In this document: piece after piece, positions 1 to 9,057 of the stretch | Layout: each line of letters opens with the position of its first letter | Position numbering within the stretch: position 1 is the stretch's first letter | Source of the DNA: Oleiagrimonas citrea | Lineage (GTDB): Bacteria; Pseudomonadota; Gammaproteobacteria; Xanthomonadales; Rhodanobacteraceae | Direction of reading: 5' to 3' | Length of the DNA stretch: 64,000 nucleotides | Assembly: GCF_012395255.1 (NCBI RefSeq) | Contig: NZ_JAAZQD010000002.1 | Span: forward strand, 389,929-453,928 | Made by a program: the position numbers and the translations under genes | Notes under the pieces: generated by a model | Told to the model about the DNA's origin: nothing | The model's input: only the letters and a program-made list of their open reading frames with translations | The model's database searches: none

Positions 1-1052
1 AGCCCGGCGATCGCGTGCGGAATGCCCAGCATCAGGCTGCTCGACACCACCTGTGTGAACAGCGTCAGGCCCACGCCGCACAGCGCCGCGTAACGCACGC
101 CGATCACGTCCCGGCGGCCCGCCGCATGACCGACGCGGATGGTGATCGCCATGGCCGTGCCCAACGGCACCATGAAGGCCACCGAGGACACATTCAGTGC
201 GATCTGGTGCGCCGCCGTGACCGTTTCGCCCAGCGTGGCGACGGCCAGCGCCACGGCCACGAACAGGCCGCCCTCCATCAGCAATGTGAACGCCATGGGC
301 GCGCCCAGGTACAGCAGTTCGCCCATCACGCGCGGATGCGGCAGATCGAAACGTTCGGTCAGGCGGATGCCCCGGTAGTTCGGATGTTTCAGGACGTAAA
401 ACGCGAAACCGAGCATCTCGCACCACAGCACGATCGCCGTGGCGATGCCGCTACCGCGCGCGCCCATCGGGGAAAAGCCCAGCCGGCCATACATCAGCAC
501 ATAGCCCAGCGGCGCCAGCAGCACGAGACCGCCGAGGCTGAAGAACATCGACGGCCGTGGCAGCGACAGCCCTTCGGACAGTCCGCGCAGGGCGAAATAC
601 AGCGTCAGCGCCGGCGCGCCCCAGCCGACGGCGTGCAGGAACGCCACCACATCGGGGCGCAGGCTCGGCACCACACCCACCAGCCGCAGCATGAACTCGG
701 CGTGCCGCACGGCGTAGACCAGGATCAGTCCGAGCAGCAGCGCGATCCACAGAGCCTGGCGGATCGTCGCACCAATCTCGCCGCGGCGTCCGGCGCCATC
801 CAGCTGCGCCACGGTCGGCGGCACCGCGAGCATGGTGCCGATGCCGATCAGGATCGCCAGCGTCCAGATGCCGGCGCCGGTTGTCACCGCCGCCTGCACA
901 TGCGCATTCAGATGCCCGGAGAGCATGGCGTCGACCACATTCGTACCCACGGCCGCCAGCTGCGCCGCGATCAACGGCAGCGCCAAACGCAGCAACGCGC
1001 CGGTTTCACGCGCAACGCGCACGCGATCGATGCTGGATAAGGGCTTGGGCAC
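1..1052 (-). CDS. MATE family multidrug efflux transporter (partial, C-terminus off the left edge)
   Basis: Reading the minus strand from a GTG at 1052 gives a continuous hydrophobic protein opening VPKPLSSIDRVRVARETGA followed by repeated membrane segments (LLRLALPLIAAQLAAVGT, then an invariant-looking NVVDAM stretch and ILIGIGTMLAVPPTVAQLDG). This pattern is typical of MATE (NorM-type) Na+ or H+/drug antiporters of the inner membrane. About 350 codons lie in the window; the family usually has 450-460 residues, so roughly 100 C-terminal residues are outside. An upstream ATG is out of frame, so GTG is the likely start. The gene is divergent from the DUF3667 gene across 550 bp that contain a perfect palindrome. 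The substrate cannot be deduced. Confidence 0.8.
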   Translation of the reverse strand, partial: MPKPLSSIDRVRVARETGALLRLALPLIAAQLAAVGTNVVDAMLSGHLNAHVQAAVTTGAGIWTLAILIGIGTMLAVPPTVAQLDGAGRRGEIGATIRQALWIALLLGLILVYAVRHAEFMLRLVGVVPSLRPDVVAFLHAVGWGAPALTLYFALRGLSEGLSLPRPSMFFSLGGLVLLAPLGYVLMYGRLGFSPMGARGSGIATAIVLWCEMLGFAFYVLKHPNYRGIRLTERFDLPHPRVMGELLYLGAPMAFTLLMEGGLFVAVALAVATLGETVTAAHQIALNVSSVAFMVPLGTAMAITIRVGHAAGRRDVIGVRYAALCGVGLTLFTQVVSSSLMLGIPHAIAG

Positions 1053-1184
1053 GGACAGTCGCCGGGGGATTCGGGCCGGTCATTCTAGCCGCGGTTGGGG
1101 GTTCAGGTGACCCCGACCGACTTCTCCCCCTGAGGTTTCAGGCCACCCGGGCCGCGCAAGTGCTTGCCGGTGCACGGATTCGGC

Positions 1185-1210
1185 AAAAATACTGTCGCGA
1201 CAGTATTTTT
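1185..1210. promoter_or_regulatory. Perfect 26-bp palindrome, probable operator
   Basis: Each 13-nt arm reads AAAAATACTGTCG toward the centre, and the right arm is its exact reverse complement. It lies 133 bp upstream of the MATE start, between divergent genes, which favours an operator for a dimeric repressor (TetR-like symmetry) over a terminator. As RNA it could also fold into a 10-bp stem with a 6-nt loop. No regulator gene is adjacent in the window. Confidence 0.55.
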
Positions 1211-1419
1211 CACACCCCGCGCGTCAGGTTGTGCACAGTCGGCGTTGCGTCTCAGCAACCTGTGAGCGAAGGCCGAGGCGAGCTTCCGAATGACTTTCGA
1301 CACATTTATAAGCGCATGTTTTTAAACAATTATTTCAGACTGGTTAAACTTTCACCAATATGTAACCGACCCCATAGCCATGCCCTCTGGGGGCCATGAT
1401 CCCAACAACGTCCACAGAC

Positions 1420-1442
1420 TTATCCACAGCTTTTGTGGATAA
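1420..1442. promoter_or_regulatory. Inverted pair of perfect DnaA boxes
   Basis: TTATCCACA at 1420-1428 and its reverse complement TGTGGATAA at 1434-1442 are separated by 5 bp. Both match the consensus DnaA R-box exactly. An AT-rich segment lies about 50-120 bp upstream. dnaA/dnaN are not in the window, so this could be a DnaA-controlled promoter, a DnaA-titrating site or an origin-like element. Confidence 0.6.
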
Positions 1443-1604
1443 CCGGGAAATACGTGACTAAGCGGACACTTAGGGACTTTTCCGAGGAAAACCGTGAACT
1501 GTGCCCTGTATCTGACGCATGACGTGCACCCACCCATGGACGTAGGGACCACGCGATGAGGCTGCCGCCTTATGTCAGAATCGATCGCTCATCGGGGGGA
1601 GCTC

Positions 1605-2741
1605 ATGCAGGACATCAAGGTATTCGAGGGCGCGCACTGCACCAACTGCGGCGAACCGCTGCAAGGCGCGTACTGCCATCGCTGCGGACAATCCGTACAC
1701 AGCGTGCTGCGACCCATGCACGGTCTGGTGGAGGAAACGGTCGAAACCGTGCTGCATATCGACAGCCGGATTCTGCATACCGTGCCGAAACTATTCCTGA
1801 AACCGGGCTTCCTGACCCTGGAATACTTCGCCGGCCGGCGCATCCGCTACATCGCACCGTTCCGGCTCATGTTCGTGCTGTGCCTGTTGACGTTCTTTGC
1901 ACTGCATTGGTCGGTCGACAACATTTCCACGATCGACAGCGGCCTGTCCAAGATCGAGAACAGCGCCACCCCCGATACGAGCAATTTCGCCGACGCCCAC
2001 ACGCCGGAGCAAGTGCGCCAGTCGCTGCAGAAGCGGCTTCAGGACCTGGATCAAGTACGGCAGGCTCCGAACGTGCCGACGCTGGCCATCGAGCAGATCG
2101 ACCGGAGCGAACGCATCCTCCGCAAGCAGGCGAACCAGCGCCTGAGCGAACTCGGCGCACCCCCGCTTCCCGTGCCGGCCACGTCTTCCCGACTGCCCGC
2201 AACGACATCCACCGCCGCCACACCGGCGTCGCAGGAAGCCGATTCGGATACCCTCGCCTCACGCATCGAAGCCAACTGGAAAGCCTTCGCTAAAGGCAAC
2301 GCGCGCGAGCGCAGCGCCGCCCGGCGACGCATGACCGATGGCGTCTTCGGCACCCTGCCGCAGGCTCTGCTGTTGATGGCTCCGCTTTTCGCCCTGCTGC
2401 TGAAAGTCTTCTACCTGTTCAAGCGTCGCCTGTACATGGAACACCTGATCGTGGCCATGCACAGCCACGCCTTCCTGTTCCTCAGCGTGCTTCTGATCAC
2501 AGGCGTCGGGCTGCTCTCTCACTGGCTGACCCCGCATGCCGCCTGGCTGGAGCATCCGCTGAGCTGGCTGATGCGCGCTCTGCTGCTGTGGATCCCCATC
2601 TACCTGTTGTGGATGCAGAAACGTGTCTATCGTCAGGGCTGGCCGGCCACCATCTGGAAATTCCTGTTCATTGGGACGCTCTACAGCGTGCTGCTCACCA
2701 CGGTGGTGATGGTGGGCGTGGCGCTCGGCATGGCGCACTGA
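1605..2741 (+). CDS. DUF3667 domain-containing membrane protein
   Basis: The N-terminus carries a zinc-ribbon with CxxC pairs at residues 12/15 and 24/27 (CTNCGEPL, CHRCGQS), followed by a conserved block around PGFLTLEYFAGRRIRYI and then membrane helices: one near residue 90-105 and three or four in the C-terminal third. This is the layout of DUF3667, a family without a known function. A polar, Ala/Pro-rich central region (about 115-250) separates the two membrane parts. I chose ATG 1605 because GGGGGAG sits just upstream; an in-frame ATG at 1572 lacks a good ribosome site. It is followed after 64 bp by priA. Confidence 0.8.
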   Translation: MQDIKVFEGAHCTNCGEPLQGAYCHRCGQSVHSVLRPMHGLVEETVETVLHIDSRILHTVPKLFLKPGFLTLEYFAGRRIRYIAPFRLMFVLCLLTFFALHWSVDNISTIDSGLSKIENSATPDTSNFADAHTPEQVRQSLQKRLQDLDQVRQAPNVPTLAIEQIDRSERILRKQANQRLSELGAPPLPVPATSSRLPATTSTAATPASQEADSDTLASRIEANWKAFAKGNARERSAARRRMTDGVFGTLPQALLLMAPLFALLLKVFYLFKRRLYMEHLIVAMHSHAFLFLSVLLITGVGLLSHWLTPHAAWLEHPLSWLMRALLLWIPIYLLWMQKRVYRQGWPATIWKFLFIGTLYSVLLTTVVMVGVALGMAH

Positions 2742-2805
2742 ACGCATCGCACACGGCTGACCACGTTCGCCCTGCACACGGCGCGCTCCCCGCTACACTT
2801 GCCGC

Positions 2806-4986
2806 ATGTCCGCCGTCCTGCGCATCGCCCTTGCGGTTCCGTTGCCGCGCCTGTTCGACTACCTGCCGCCGACCGACGGCACGGTCGAGGTCGGCACGCG
2901 CGTGCTGGTGCCGTTCGGTCGCCGGATGCAAGTCGGCATCGTGGTCGAGCATGCTGCACAGAGCAGCGTTCCCGAAAAGCAGCTGAAACGGATACAGCGC
3001 GTGCTGGACGACGAACCGCTGCTGCACGGCGAACTGCTCGACAGCCTGAAATGGGCCACCGACTACTGGCTCGGCACGCCCGGCGATGTCTTCCTCAACA
3101 ACGCGCTGCCCACCGCACTGCGCCAGGCCAAGCCCTGGCCGACACTGGGTGAGGAACGCTGGAGCCTGAGCGAGGAAGGGCACGCGGCGCAACGGGAAGG
3201 CAAACGACGCGGACGCAGCCGCGCGCTGCTCGACTTGCTCACAGAAACGCCCCTGCGCGCCAGCGAACTGGATCTGCGCCTGCCCGGCTGGCGCGATGCC
3301 GCGCGCCGCCTGCAGAAGGCCGGCCTGGTCGACAGCACAATTACCGCCGAAGACCCACCTACGCCGCCCGCCCTGGCCGGACCGGAGCACAACGCGGGCC
3401 AGCGCGAAGCCATCGACGCCGTGGCCGGCACGCTGGGCGGCTTCGCTCCCTTTCTGCTTCACGGCGTCACCGGAAGCGGCAAAACCGAGGTCTACATCGC
3501 ACTGATTGAGCGCGCGCTGGCCGCCGGCCACCAGTGTCTGCTGCTGGTGCCGGAAATCGGCCTCGCCCCGCAGACGGTGGCGCGGTTGCGGGCGCGACTC
3601 GGCGTGACGGTCGACGTGCTCCACTCCAACCTGGCCGAGGGCGCGCGTGCGCGCGCCTGGCTGCGCGCACGCAACGGCCGGGCGCGAGTGATCCTGGGCA
3701 CGCGCTCGGCCGTGTTCACGCCGCTACCCGAAGCCGGCCTGATCGTGGTCGACGAGGAACACGACACCTCCTACAAGCAGCAGGAAGGCTTCCGCTACCA
3801 CGCCCGCGACCTGGCCGTGGTCCGCGCACAACGGCTCGGCGTGCCGATCGTGCTCGGCTCGGCCACGCCGTCGCTGGAAACGCTGGCCAATGTCGACGCT
3901 GGCCGCTACCAACGCCTGAACCTGCGCGAGCGCACCGGCGCGCATAGCAAGCCGCCGCGCGCGGAGATCATCGACGTGCGCGGCCAGTCCATGCAGCACG
4001 GCCTGTCCAACCCGCTGCTGGCCGCGCTGGATGCCTGCGTCGAACGCGGCGAGCAGGCGCTGATCTTCCGCAACCGCCGCGGCTACGCACCGCTGCTGAC
4101 CTGCCACCTGTGCGGCTGGCACGCCGAATGTCAGCGTTGCGAGAAACCGCTGGCGCTGCACCACGGCCGCAACCGCCTGATCTGTCATCACTGCGACCTG
4201 GAACGTCCCGTACCGACCGCCTGCCCAGGCTGTGGCGGCGAGGGCCTGCACCGCCAAGGGCACGGTACCGAACGCCTGGAAGAAGCCCTGCAGACCCGCT
4301 ACGCCGATATCCCGGTTCTGCGCATCGACCGCGAAACCACGCGCCGGCGCGAAGCTTTCGAGGATCTTATGGGCCCGCTCGCCGACGGCCGCCCGGCCAT
4401 CCTGGTCGGCACGCAGATGCTGGCCAAGGGCCATGACCTGCCAAACCTGACCCTGGTCGCCATCACCAGCCTCGACGAAGGCCTGCACAGCCTCGACTTC
4501 CGCGCCAACGAACGACTGGCGCAGTTGATCGTGCAGGTCGCCGGACGCGCCGGACGCGCCGGCAAGCCCGGACGCGTCCTGCTGCAGACGCACCACCCCG
4601 AACACCCACTGCTGCAGACTCTGCTTCACCGCGGCTACAGTGCCACCTGCGCACTCATGCTGGACGAACGCCGCGCGCTGCAATTGCCGCCCTTTGCCCA
4701 TCAGGCGCTGCTGCGCGCCGACGCCACCCGCCGCGAGCACGTCGACGCCTTTCTCGCCGCTGCCCGCGAAGCGCTACCGGCATCCGACGCGCTGCGCACA
4801 TCCGGGCCGATGCCCGCGCCGATGCCACTGCGCGCTGGCCGCCATCGCGGTCAGCTGCTGCTTGAAGCCGATACGCGCAACACCTTGCACGCCGTCCTCA
4901 GGCCCTGGCGCGAAGCGCTGTCCGCGCTCGAGGGCGCGCGCCGCGTGCGTTGGTCCATCGATGTCGACCCGGTCGATTTGTACTGA
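2806..4986 (+). CDS. priA: Primosomal protein N' (replication restart helicase PriA)
   Basis: A 726-residue superfamily 2 DNA helicase that reloads the replisome at stalled forks. The N-terminal DNA-binding part begins VLRIALAVPLPRLFDYLPP. The helicase core shows Walker A GVTGSGKT (220-227), a DEEH box (316-319) and GSATPSLET (motif III). A zinc-binding insert with eight cysteines in four CxxC pairs (from C433, CHLCGWHAECQRC) follows, then the C-terminal helicase motifs including QVAGRAGRAG. Length agrees with E. coli PriA (732). It stands between DUF3667 and tal with short gaps, all on the same strand. Confidence 0.97.
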   Translation: MSAVLRIALAVPLPRLFDYLPPTDGTVEVGTRVLVPFGRRMQVGIVVEHAAQSSVPEKQLKRIQRVLDDEPLLHGELLDSLKWATDYWLGTPGDVFLNNALPTALRQAKPWPTLGEERWSLSEEGHAAQREGKRRGRSRALLDLLTETPLRASELDLRLPGWRDAARRLQKAGLVDSTITAEDPPTPPALAGPEHNAGQREAIDAVAGTLGGFAPFLLHGVTGSGKTEVYIALIERALAAGHQCLLLVPEIGLAPQTVARLRARLGVTVDVLHSNLAEGARARAWLRARNGRARVILGTRSAVFTPLPEAGLIVVDEEHDTSYKQQEGFRYHARDLAVVRAQRLGVPIVLGSATPSLETLANVDAGRYQRLNLRERTGAHSKPPRAEIIDVRGQSMQHGLSNPLLAALDACVERGEQALIFRNRRGYAPLLTCHLCGWHAECQRCEKPLALHHGRNRLICHHCDLERPVPTACPGCGGEGLHRQGHGTERLEEALQTRYADIPVLRIDRETTRRREAFEDLMGPLADGRPAILVGTQMLAKGHDLPNLTLVAITSLDEGLHSLDFRANERLAQLIVQVAGRAGRAGKPGRVLLQTHHPEHPLLQTLLHRGYSATCALMLDERRALQLPPFAHQALLRADATRREHVDAFLAAAREALPASDALRTSGPMPAPMPLRAGRHRGQLLLEADTRNTLHAVLRPWREALSALEGARRVRWSIDVDPVDLY

Positions 4987-5040
4987 CCCGCGCCACGGTT
5001 TTACTCTGAACGTTCCGCCACGCATCCCCCAAGGAAACCC

Positions 5041-5994
5041 ATGGCTTCCCAGCTCGAACAACTGCGCGCGATGACCACGGTCGTCGTCGACTCCGGCGAC
5101 CTCGACGCCATCGAACGCCACAAGCCCGTCGACGCCACCACCAATCCGTCGCTGCTGCTCAAGGCCGCCTCCATGGACGGCTACAAGACGCTCATCGACG
5201 ACGCACTGGACTGGGCACGCGGCCAGAGCAACGACCGCGAGACGCAGATCCTCGACGCCAGCGATCGACTCGCCGTCAACGCCGGCTCGCACATCCTGAA
5301 ACGGATTCCCGGCCGCGTCTCCACCGAGGTCGACGCCCGCCTGTCCTTCGACACCGAGGCCACCATCGCCAAGGCACACCGCCTGGTCGGCATGTATGAC
5401 GATGCCGGCATCGGCACCGACCGCATCCTCATCAAGATCGCCTCCACCTGGGAAGGCATCCGCGCCGCCGAACAGCTCGAACGCGAAGGCATCCACTGCA
5501 ACATGACGCTGCTGTTCGCCTTCGAGCAGGCCGTCGCCGCCGCCGACGTCGGCGCGTTCCTGATCTCGCCCTTCGTCGGCCGCATCTACGACTGGTACAT
5601 CGCCAATACCGACCACGACGACTTCGCCGCCGAGGACGATCCCGGCGTGCACTCCGTGCGCAAGATCTACGACTGGTACAAGCGTCATGGCGTCGACACC
5701 GTGGTCATGGGCGCCAGCTTCCGCAACACCGGGCAGATCACCGCCCTGGCCGGCTGCGACCGCCTCACCATCAGCCCCGACCTTCTGGAAAAGTTGGACG
5801 CCACCGACGCCGAACTGCCGCGCCAACTCGAAGACAGCGGACACCGCGCGGAGCGTCCCGGAAGCCTCGACGAAAAAGCCTTCCGCTGGGGCAAGAACGA
5901 AGACGCCATGGCCACCGAGAAACTGGCCGACGGTATTCGCCGCTTCGCCGCCGATCAGGTCAAGCTGGAGAAACTACTCAACGACAAGCTCTAA
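5041..5994 (+). CDS. tal: Transaldolase
   Basis: A 317-residue class I (TalB-type) transaldolase of the non-oxidative pentose phosphate pathway. It transfers a dihydroxyacetone unit between sedoheptulose 7-phosphate and glyceraldehyde 3-phosphate. The Schiff-base lysine is K132 in [11 protein letters not shown], the same number as in E. coli TalB, and the [11 protein letters not shown] motif is at 31-41. The start ATG follows AAGGAAACCC. It lies 54 bp after priA on the same strand; no terminator is evident between them. Confidence 0.97.
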   Translation: MASQLEQLRAMTTVVVDSGDLDAIERHKPVDATTNPSLLLKAASMDGYKTLIDDALDWARGQSNDRETQILDASDRLAVNAGSHILKRIPGRVSTEVDARLSFDTEATIAKAHRLVGMYDDAGIGTDRILIKIASTWEGIRAAEQLEREGIHCNMTLLFAFEQAVAAADVGAFLISPFVGRIYDWYIANTDHDDFAAEDDPGVHSVRKIYDWYKRHGVDTVVMGASFRNTGQITALAGCDRLTISPDLLEKLDATDAELPRQLEDSGHRAERPGSLDEKAFRWGKNEDAMATEKLADGIRRFAADQVKLEKLLNDKL

Positions 5995-6073
5995 TCTCGC
6001 CTGCCCGGCGCAGACAATGCCGAATGTGTATGCTCAACACAAACGCGCGACGATAGGCGAGGGAGGGGGCTGC

Positions 6074-6787
6074 ATGTCGAGCATCAAGAACTTTTTCGAT
6101 GGCGTTTTCCGCTGGGTATGGCGGATCAACGGCGTGCTGCTGCTGGCCCTGCTGGTGTTCGCTCTGATCGTTTTCAGTCTGATTCCGAGCGGATTCCACC
6201 CGGGACGAAACGAAGTCGCCCAGGAAGGTTCGATCACGCCCCATACCGCATCGCACCCGCACGTGCCTGCGCTGCACTTGGGTCTGATGCGGGACCTTTC
6301 GGGCACTCCCATGCTCTACGCACCGCTGAAAGCAGCCGACCCCGACTCGACGGTTTCATTCTCCGGTTCGGTGTCGACGCAGGTGCACAACGTACTCTTC
6401 TTCGACATGTCGACAAAGCAGGAACACTGGCTGTTCAAAAATAACCGTCAGGTCATCTCGCGACCCGAAGTCCTCGAGCACAATATGCCTGCACCCTCGG
6501 CAAACATGAAACCTGCAAAAAAAGCCGTCGGCCTGATTTTCGGCGTACGCCGGCAAACAGGCGACCCCACGAGTGCCGCGCTATGGGACATCGAGCTGGC
6601 TTCTGTCGATGGCCGCCGCGTCACTACGCTCGCATCCGACGTGGATGCCATGATGGGTTTCCACTTCGCAGACGGCACCCGCGCGCTGCTTGTGTTTTAT
6701 ACATCGCATGGCGCAGCACATGTGTTGAATGTAGACCTCGAAACACACAAGGTGCTCTCGACCAGGAAACTCGCAACACCGTTGTAG
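6074..6787 (+). CDS. Membrane-anchored hypothetical protein
   Basis: A 237-residue protein I do not recognise. One N-terminal membrane helix (about residues 14-36, GVLLLALLVFALIVFSLIP) follows a short basic/aromatic cytoplasmic stretch, giving an N-in anchor with a periplasmic domain. That domain has beta-rich character and recurring phrases about its own data (LWDIELASVDGRRVTTLASD, VLNVDLETHKVLSTRKL) that resemble beta-propeller or WD-like blades. GGGAGGGGG just before ATG 6074 fixes the start; the frame is open much further upstream only because it overlaps tal. Function unknown. Confidence 0.7.
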   Translation: MSSIKNFFDGVFRWVWRINGVLLLALLVFALIVFSLIPSGFHPGRNEVAQEGSITPHTASHPHVPALHLGLMRDLSGTPMLYAPLKAADPDSTVSFSGSVSTQVHNVLFFDMSTKQEHWLFKNNRQVISRPEVLEHNMPAPSANMKPAKKAVGLIFGVRRQTGDPTSAALWDIELASVDGRRVTTLASDVDAMMGFHFADGTRALLVFYTSHGAAHVLNVDLETHKVLSTRKLATPL

Positions 6788-6903
6788 ATACGCAAAATCC
6801 GATCAGCCTTTACCTGGCTGAACGCTGACCCGCCATTCAACGAACAATCCTGATTCCGTACGGCTCAGCGCGAACAACTGACTGCTGGTAATCGGAGGTG
6901 CAT

Positions 6904-7389
6904 GTGGCCAAGCAAGCCAAGAACATGGTCTGCCTGTGGTACGACGGTGACGCGGAAGAGGCCGCGCGCTTCTACGCTGCGACATTCCCCGACTCCTCGG
7001 TCGATGCCGTGCATCACGCACCCGGCGACTATCCCTCCGGACAGCAGGGCGACGTGCTGACGGTTGAGTTCACAGTGATGGGCATCCCCTGCCTCGGTCT
7101 CAATGGCGGACCGCACTTCAAGCACTGCGAGGCGTTTTCGTTCCAGGTCGCGACCACGGACCAGGAAGAAACCGACCGCTGCTGGAACGCCATCGTCGAC
7201 CATGGCGGCCAGGAAAGCGACTGCGGCTGGTGCAAGGATCGCTGGGGCGTGTCCTGGCAAATCACGCCGCGGGTCTTGATGGATGCGATCACCGACGCCG
7301 ACCCCGGCATCGCCAAACGCGCCTTCGACGCCATGATGACGATGCGCAAGATCGACATCGCCCTGATCGAGGCTGCACGCCGCGCTTGA
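6904..7389 (+). CDS. VOC-superfamily protein, PhnB / 3-demethylubiquinone methyltransferase-like domain
   Basis: 161 residues. The N-terminus (NMVCLWYDGDAEEAARFYAATFPDS) and the later GGPHFKHCEAFSFQVAT and CGWCKDRWGVSWQITPR blocks match the PhnB-like glyoxalase-fold proteins often annotated as 3-demethylubiquinone-9 3-methyltransferase, although family members lack methyltransferase motifs. GTG 6904 is chosen because GGAGG lies 5 nt upstream; another GTG at 6898 lies inside that ribosome site. Substrate unknown. It opens a run of small accessory genes. Confidence 0.85.
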   Translation: MAKQAKNMVCLWYDGDAEEAARFYAATFPDSSVDAVHHAPGDYPSGQQGDVLTVEFTVMGIPCLGLNGGPHFKHCEAFSFQVATTDQEETDRCWNAIVDHGGQESDCGWCKDRWGVSWQITPRVLMDAITDADPGIAKRAFDAMMTMRKIDIALIEAARRA

Positions 7390-7579
7390 GATGCCCGACC
7401 ATCGCATGCGGCACATCCGAATCCGTACGACGATGCCGCGAACCGCACCGTATGCGCAGAAACCGATCTAGCCGAACACCCGTGCCGCGCATGCGGTATG
7501 CACATGCCTGTAGGCTCTGAAGTACGTCGACGCATGCACGACCACGGCGACGCCCTCCACGCAGGCATACGGCAATCCG

Positions 7580-7981
7580 ATGAATCCTTCGCTCATCCTC
7601 CCGATGGCCGCCCATGTGGCGCTTACCGCATTCCTCTACTTCTTGCTGACCGCTGTCCGCGCGCCCGCCGTCTGGGGTGTGGGCCGGCGGGGCCGTGACC
7701 TGCCTTCCTGGACCGCATTCGAACCGCGCATCAGCGCAAATCTCTCCAATCAGTTCGAATGGCCCCTGTTCTTCCACCTCGCATGCCTGCTGCTGATGTC
7801 CTTGCACGCCGTCGATACGTGGGCACTGTGGCTGGCCTGGATTTTCGTCGCCGGACGCCTGCTGCACAGCGGCGTGCAGATCCTCATCCCCAACATTCGC
7901 CTGCGCGGCCTGGTGTTCACCGTCAACTTTCTCGCTGCCGTAGGATTATGGATACGCGTGCTGGTGCTCTGGCCGCACTGA
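7580..7981 (+). CDS. MAPEG family membrane protein
   Basis: 133 residues with four hydrophobic helices. The pattern (N-terminal helix, a loop with FEPRISANLSNQFEWPLFFHLA, then AWIFVAGRLLHSGVQI and a final LVFTVNFLAAVGLWIRVLVLW) matches MAPEG proteins (membrane-associated eicosanoid and glutathione metabolism fold). Bacterial members are mostly uncharacterised; some have glutathione transferase-like activity. Preceded by about 190 bp in which I see no gene. Confidence 0.82.
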   Translation: MNPSLILPMAAHVALTAFLYFLLTAVRAPAVWGVGRRGRDLPSWTAFEPRISANLSNQFEWPLFFHLACLLLMSLHAVDTWALWLAWIFVAGRLLHSGVQILIPNIRLRGLVFTVNFLAAVGLWIRVLVLWPH

Positions 7982-8030
7982 AGCCAGCATTCCGTCCGCA
8001 GAGCCGTGTTCCACGAACCTCTTCATCGCC

Positions 8031-8582
8031 ATGTCCGACACCACGCCCACCATCCGTTTCGAAGCGACGCTGCTGCGACCCAGGCACGCGGAGAAGGGGG
8101 ACCGATGGAGCTTTCTGGTCTTGCCCAGGGACGCCAGCGCACAGCTCCCCACCCGCGGACAGGCATTCGTGAAAGGCACGCTCAACGGCGCCACGTTCCG
8201 CGCCACACTGGAACCCGACGGACAAAAAGGCCATTGGCTGAAAGTCGGCGCTGCACTGCGCAAGCGCGCGCAGGTCATACCAGGCGAATCCGTCACGCTG
8301 GCCATCACCACCGACCCGACGCCACCCGAACCTAGGCTGCCGCCGGATGTGCGTCAGGCGCTCTACGATGCGCCCGAGGCGAAGGCCGCCTGGGCCGACA
8401 TCACCTGTGCGGGCCGCTGGGACTGGCTGCACTGGATCACCGCCGCCAGGCGCGAAGAAACGCGCGCGCGCCGGATCGCCAACGCCTGCGACATGCTGGC
8501 TTCCGGCAAGCGGCGCGTGTGCTGTTTCGATCGATCTGGCTTCTACAGCAAGGAATTCAGCGCGCCCGAGGCGGCGGACTGA
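8031..8582 (+). CDS. DUF1905 / YdeI-OmpD-associated family protein
   Basis: 183 residues in two parts. Residues about 7-95 form the DUF1905 beta-barrel-like domain (FEATLLRPRHAEKGDRWSFL, VKGTLNGATFRATLEPDG). Residues about 105-175 form the short helical YdeI/OmpD-associated domain (LYDAPEAKAAWADIT, HWITAARREETRARRI). Homologues have been linked to antimicrobial peptide or bacteriocin resistance, but biochemical function is unclear. It follows the MAPEG gene by 49 bp. Confidence 0.85.
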   Translation: MSDTTPTIRFEATLLRPRHAEKGDRWSFLVLPRDASAQLPTRGQAFVKGTLNGATFRATLEPDGQKGHWLKVGAALRKRAQVIPGESVTLAITTDPTPPEPRLPPDVRQALYDAPEAKAAWADITCAGRWDWLHWITAARREETRARRIANACDMLASGKRRVCCFDRSGFYSKEFSAPEAAD

Positions 8583-8705
8583 ATTTTCTCAAGTCCCGTC
8601 ATGGCCCGTGTGCAGTCGTTGCCCTGAACATGCACACTTGCGATTCGCACCTTGCCATTCGACCTCACTATCGACCGGCACTATCTTCAGTACCAGGAGT
8701 TCCTC

Positions 8706-9053
8706 ATGGAGTGTTTTGCGCATCAAGGAAAGCATGCCGTCGGACTATGCAAGGTCTGCGCGCGCGGCGTATGTCGCGATTGCGCCATCAAAGCGGAACA
8801 CAGTCTCGCCTGCTCGCAGGAACATGCGGCATTCGCCGAGAAGCTGACCGAAGTCCAGTTCGCCTCCCTGGGAAACGCCCAGCTATATCGAGCACAGCGC
8901 TATGTGCAGCCACTTGCTTCCCTGGCCTTGATTGCGCTCGGCCTGGGCTATCTCTATGCCTATGACGACGACTTGTTCGGGTGGCTTTTTCTCGGCTTCG
9001 GCCTGCTCATGGGTCTGACGCATTTCTTCCCTAGGCGCAAAAAGAAAAGCTGA
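8706..9053 (+). CDS. B-box-like zinc-binding small membrane protein
   Basis: 115 residues. The N-terminus is a compact Cys/His cluster (MECFAHQGKHAVGLCKVCARGVCRDCAIKAEHSLACSQEH, cited by its key residues C3, H6, C15, C18, C23, C26, H32, C36, H39) like the B-box zinc finger seen in bacterial membrane proteins. Two membrane helices follow (around 63-80 and 85-105), ending in a basic RRKKKS tail. ATG 8706 has AGGAG 6 nt upstream; a longer frame from 8652 has no ribosome site. The next gene starts 4 bp after the stop. Confidence 0.7.
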   Translation: MECFAHQGKHAVGLCKVCARGVCRDCAIKAEHSLACSQEHAAFAEKLTEVQFASLGNAQLYRAQRYVQPLASLALIALGLGYLYAYDDDLFGWLFLGFGLLMGLTHFFPRRKKKS

Positions 9054-9057
9054 TTCG

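Larger units (their letters stand above)
1053..1604. other. Long divergent intergenic region (palindrome, AT-rich patch, DnaA boxes)
   Basis: About 550 bp without a convincing gene between the divergent MATE and DUF3667 genes. It holds a perfect 26-bp palindrome (1185-1210), a locally AT-rich stretch (about 1300-1370) that stands out against the high-GC surroundings, an inverted pair of perfect DnaA boxes (1420-1442) and a short inverted repeat CTAAG/CTTAG (1458-1473). Open frames here have no protein-like composition. Confidence 0.7.

Noticed and set aside
15..1040. Plus-strand 341-codon open frame opposite the MATE gene
   Set aside because: Composition is dominated by His, Arg, Gln and Ala, and it lies exactly antisense to a recognisable transporter; a GC-driven shadow.
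7390..7579. Possible small gene or RNA between the first VOC gene and MAPEG
   Set aside because: Several short GCATGCG-like words recur, but no stable hairpin with T-tract, no ribosome site and no coding composition.
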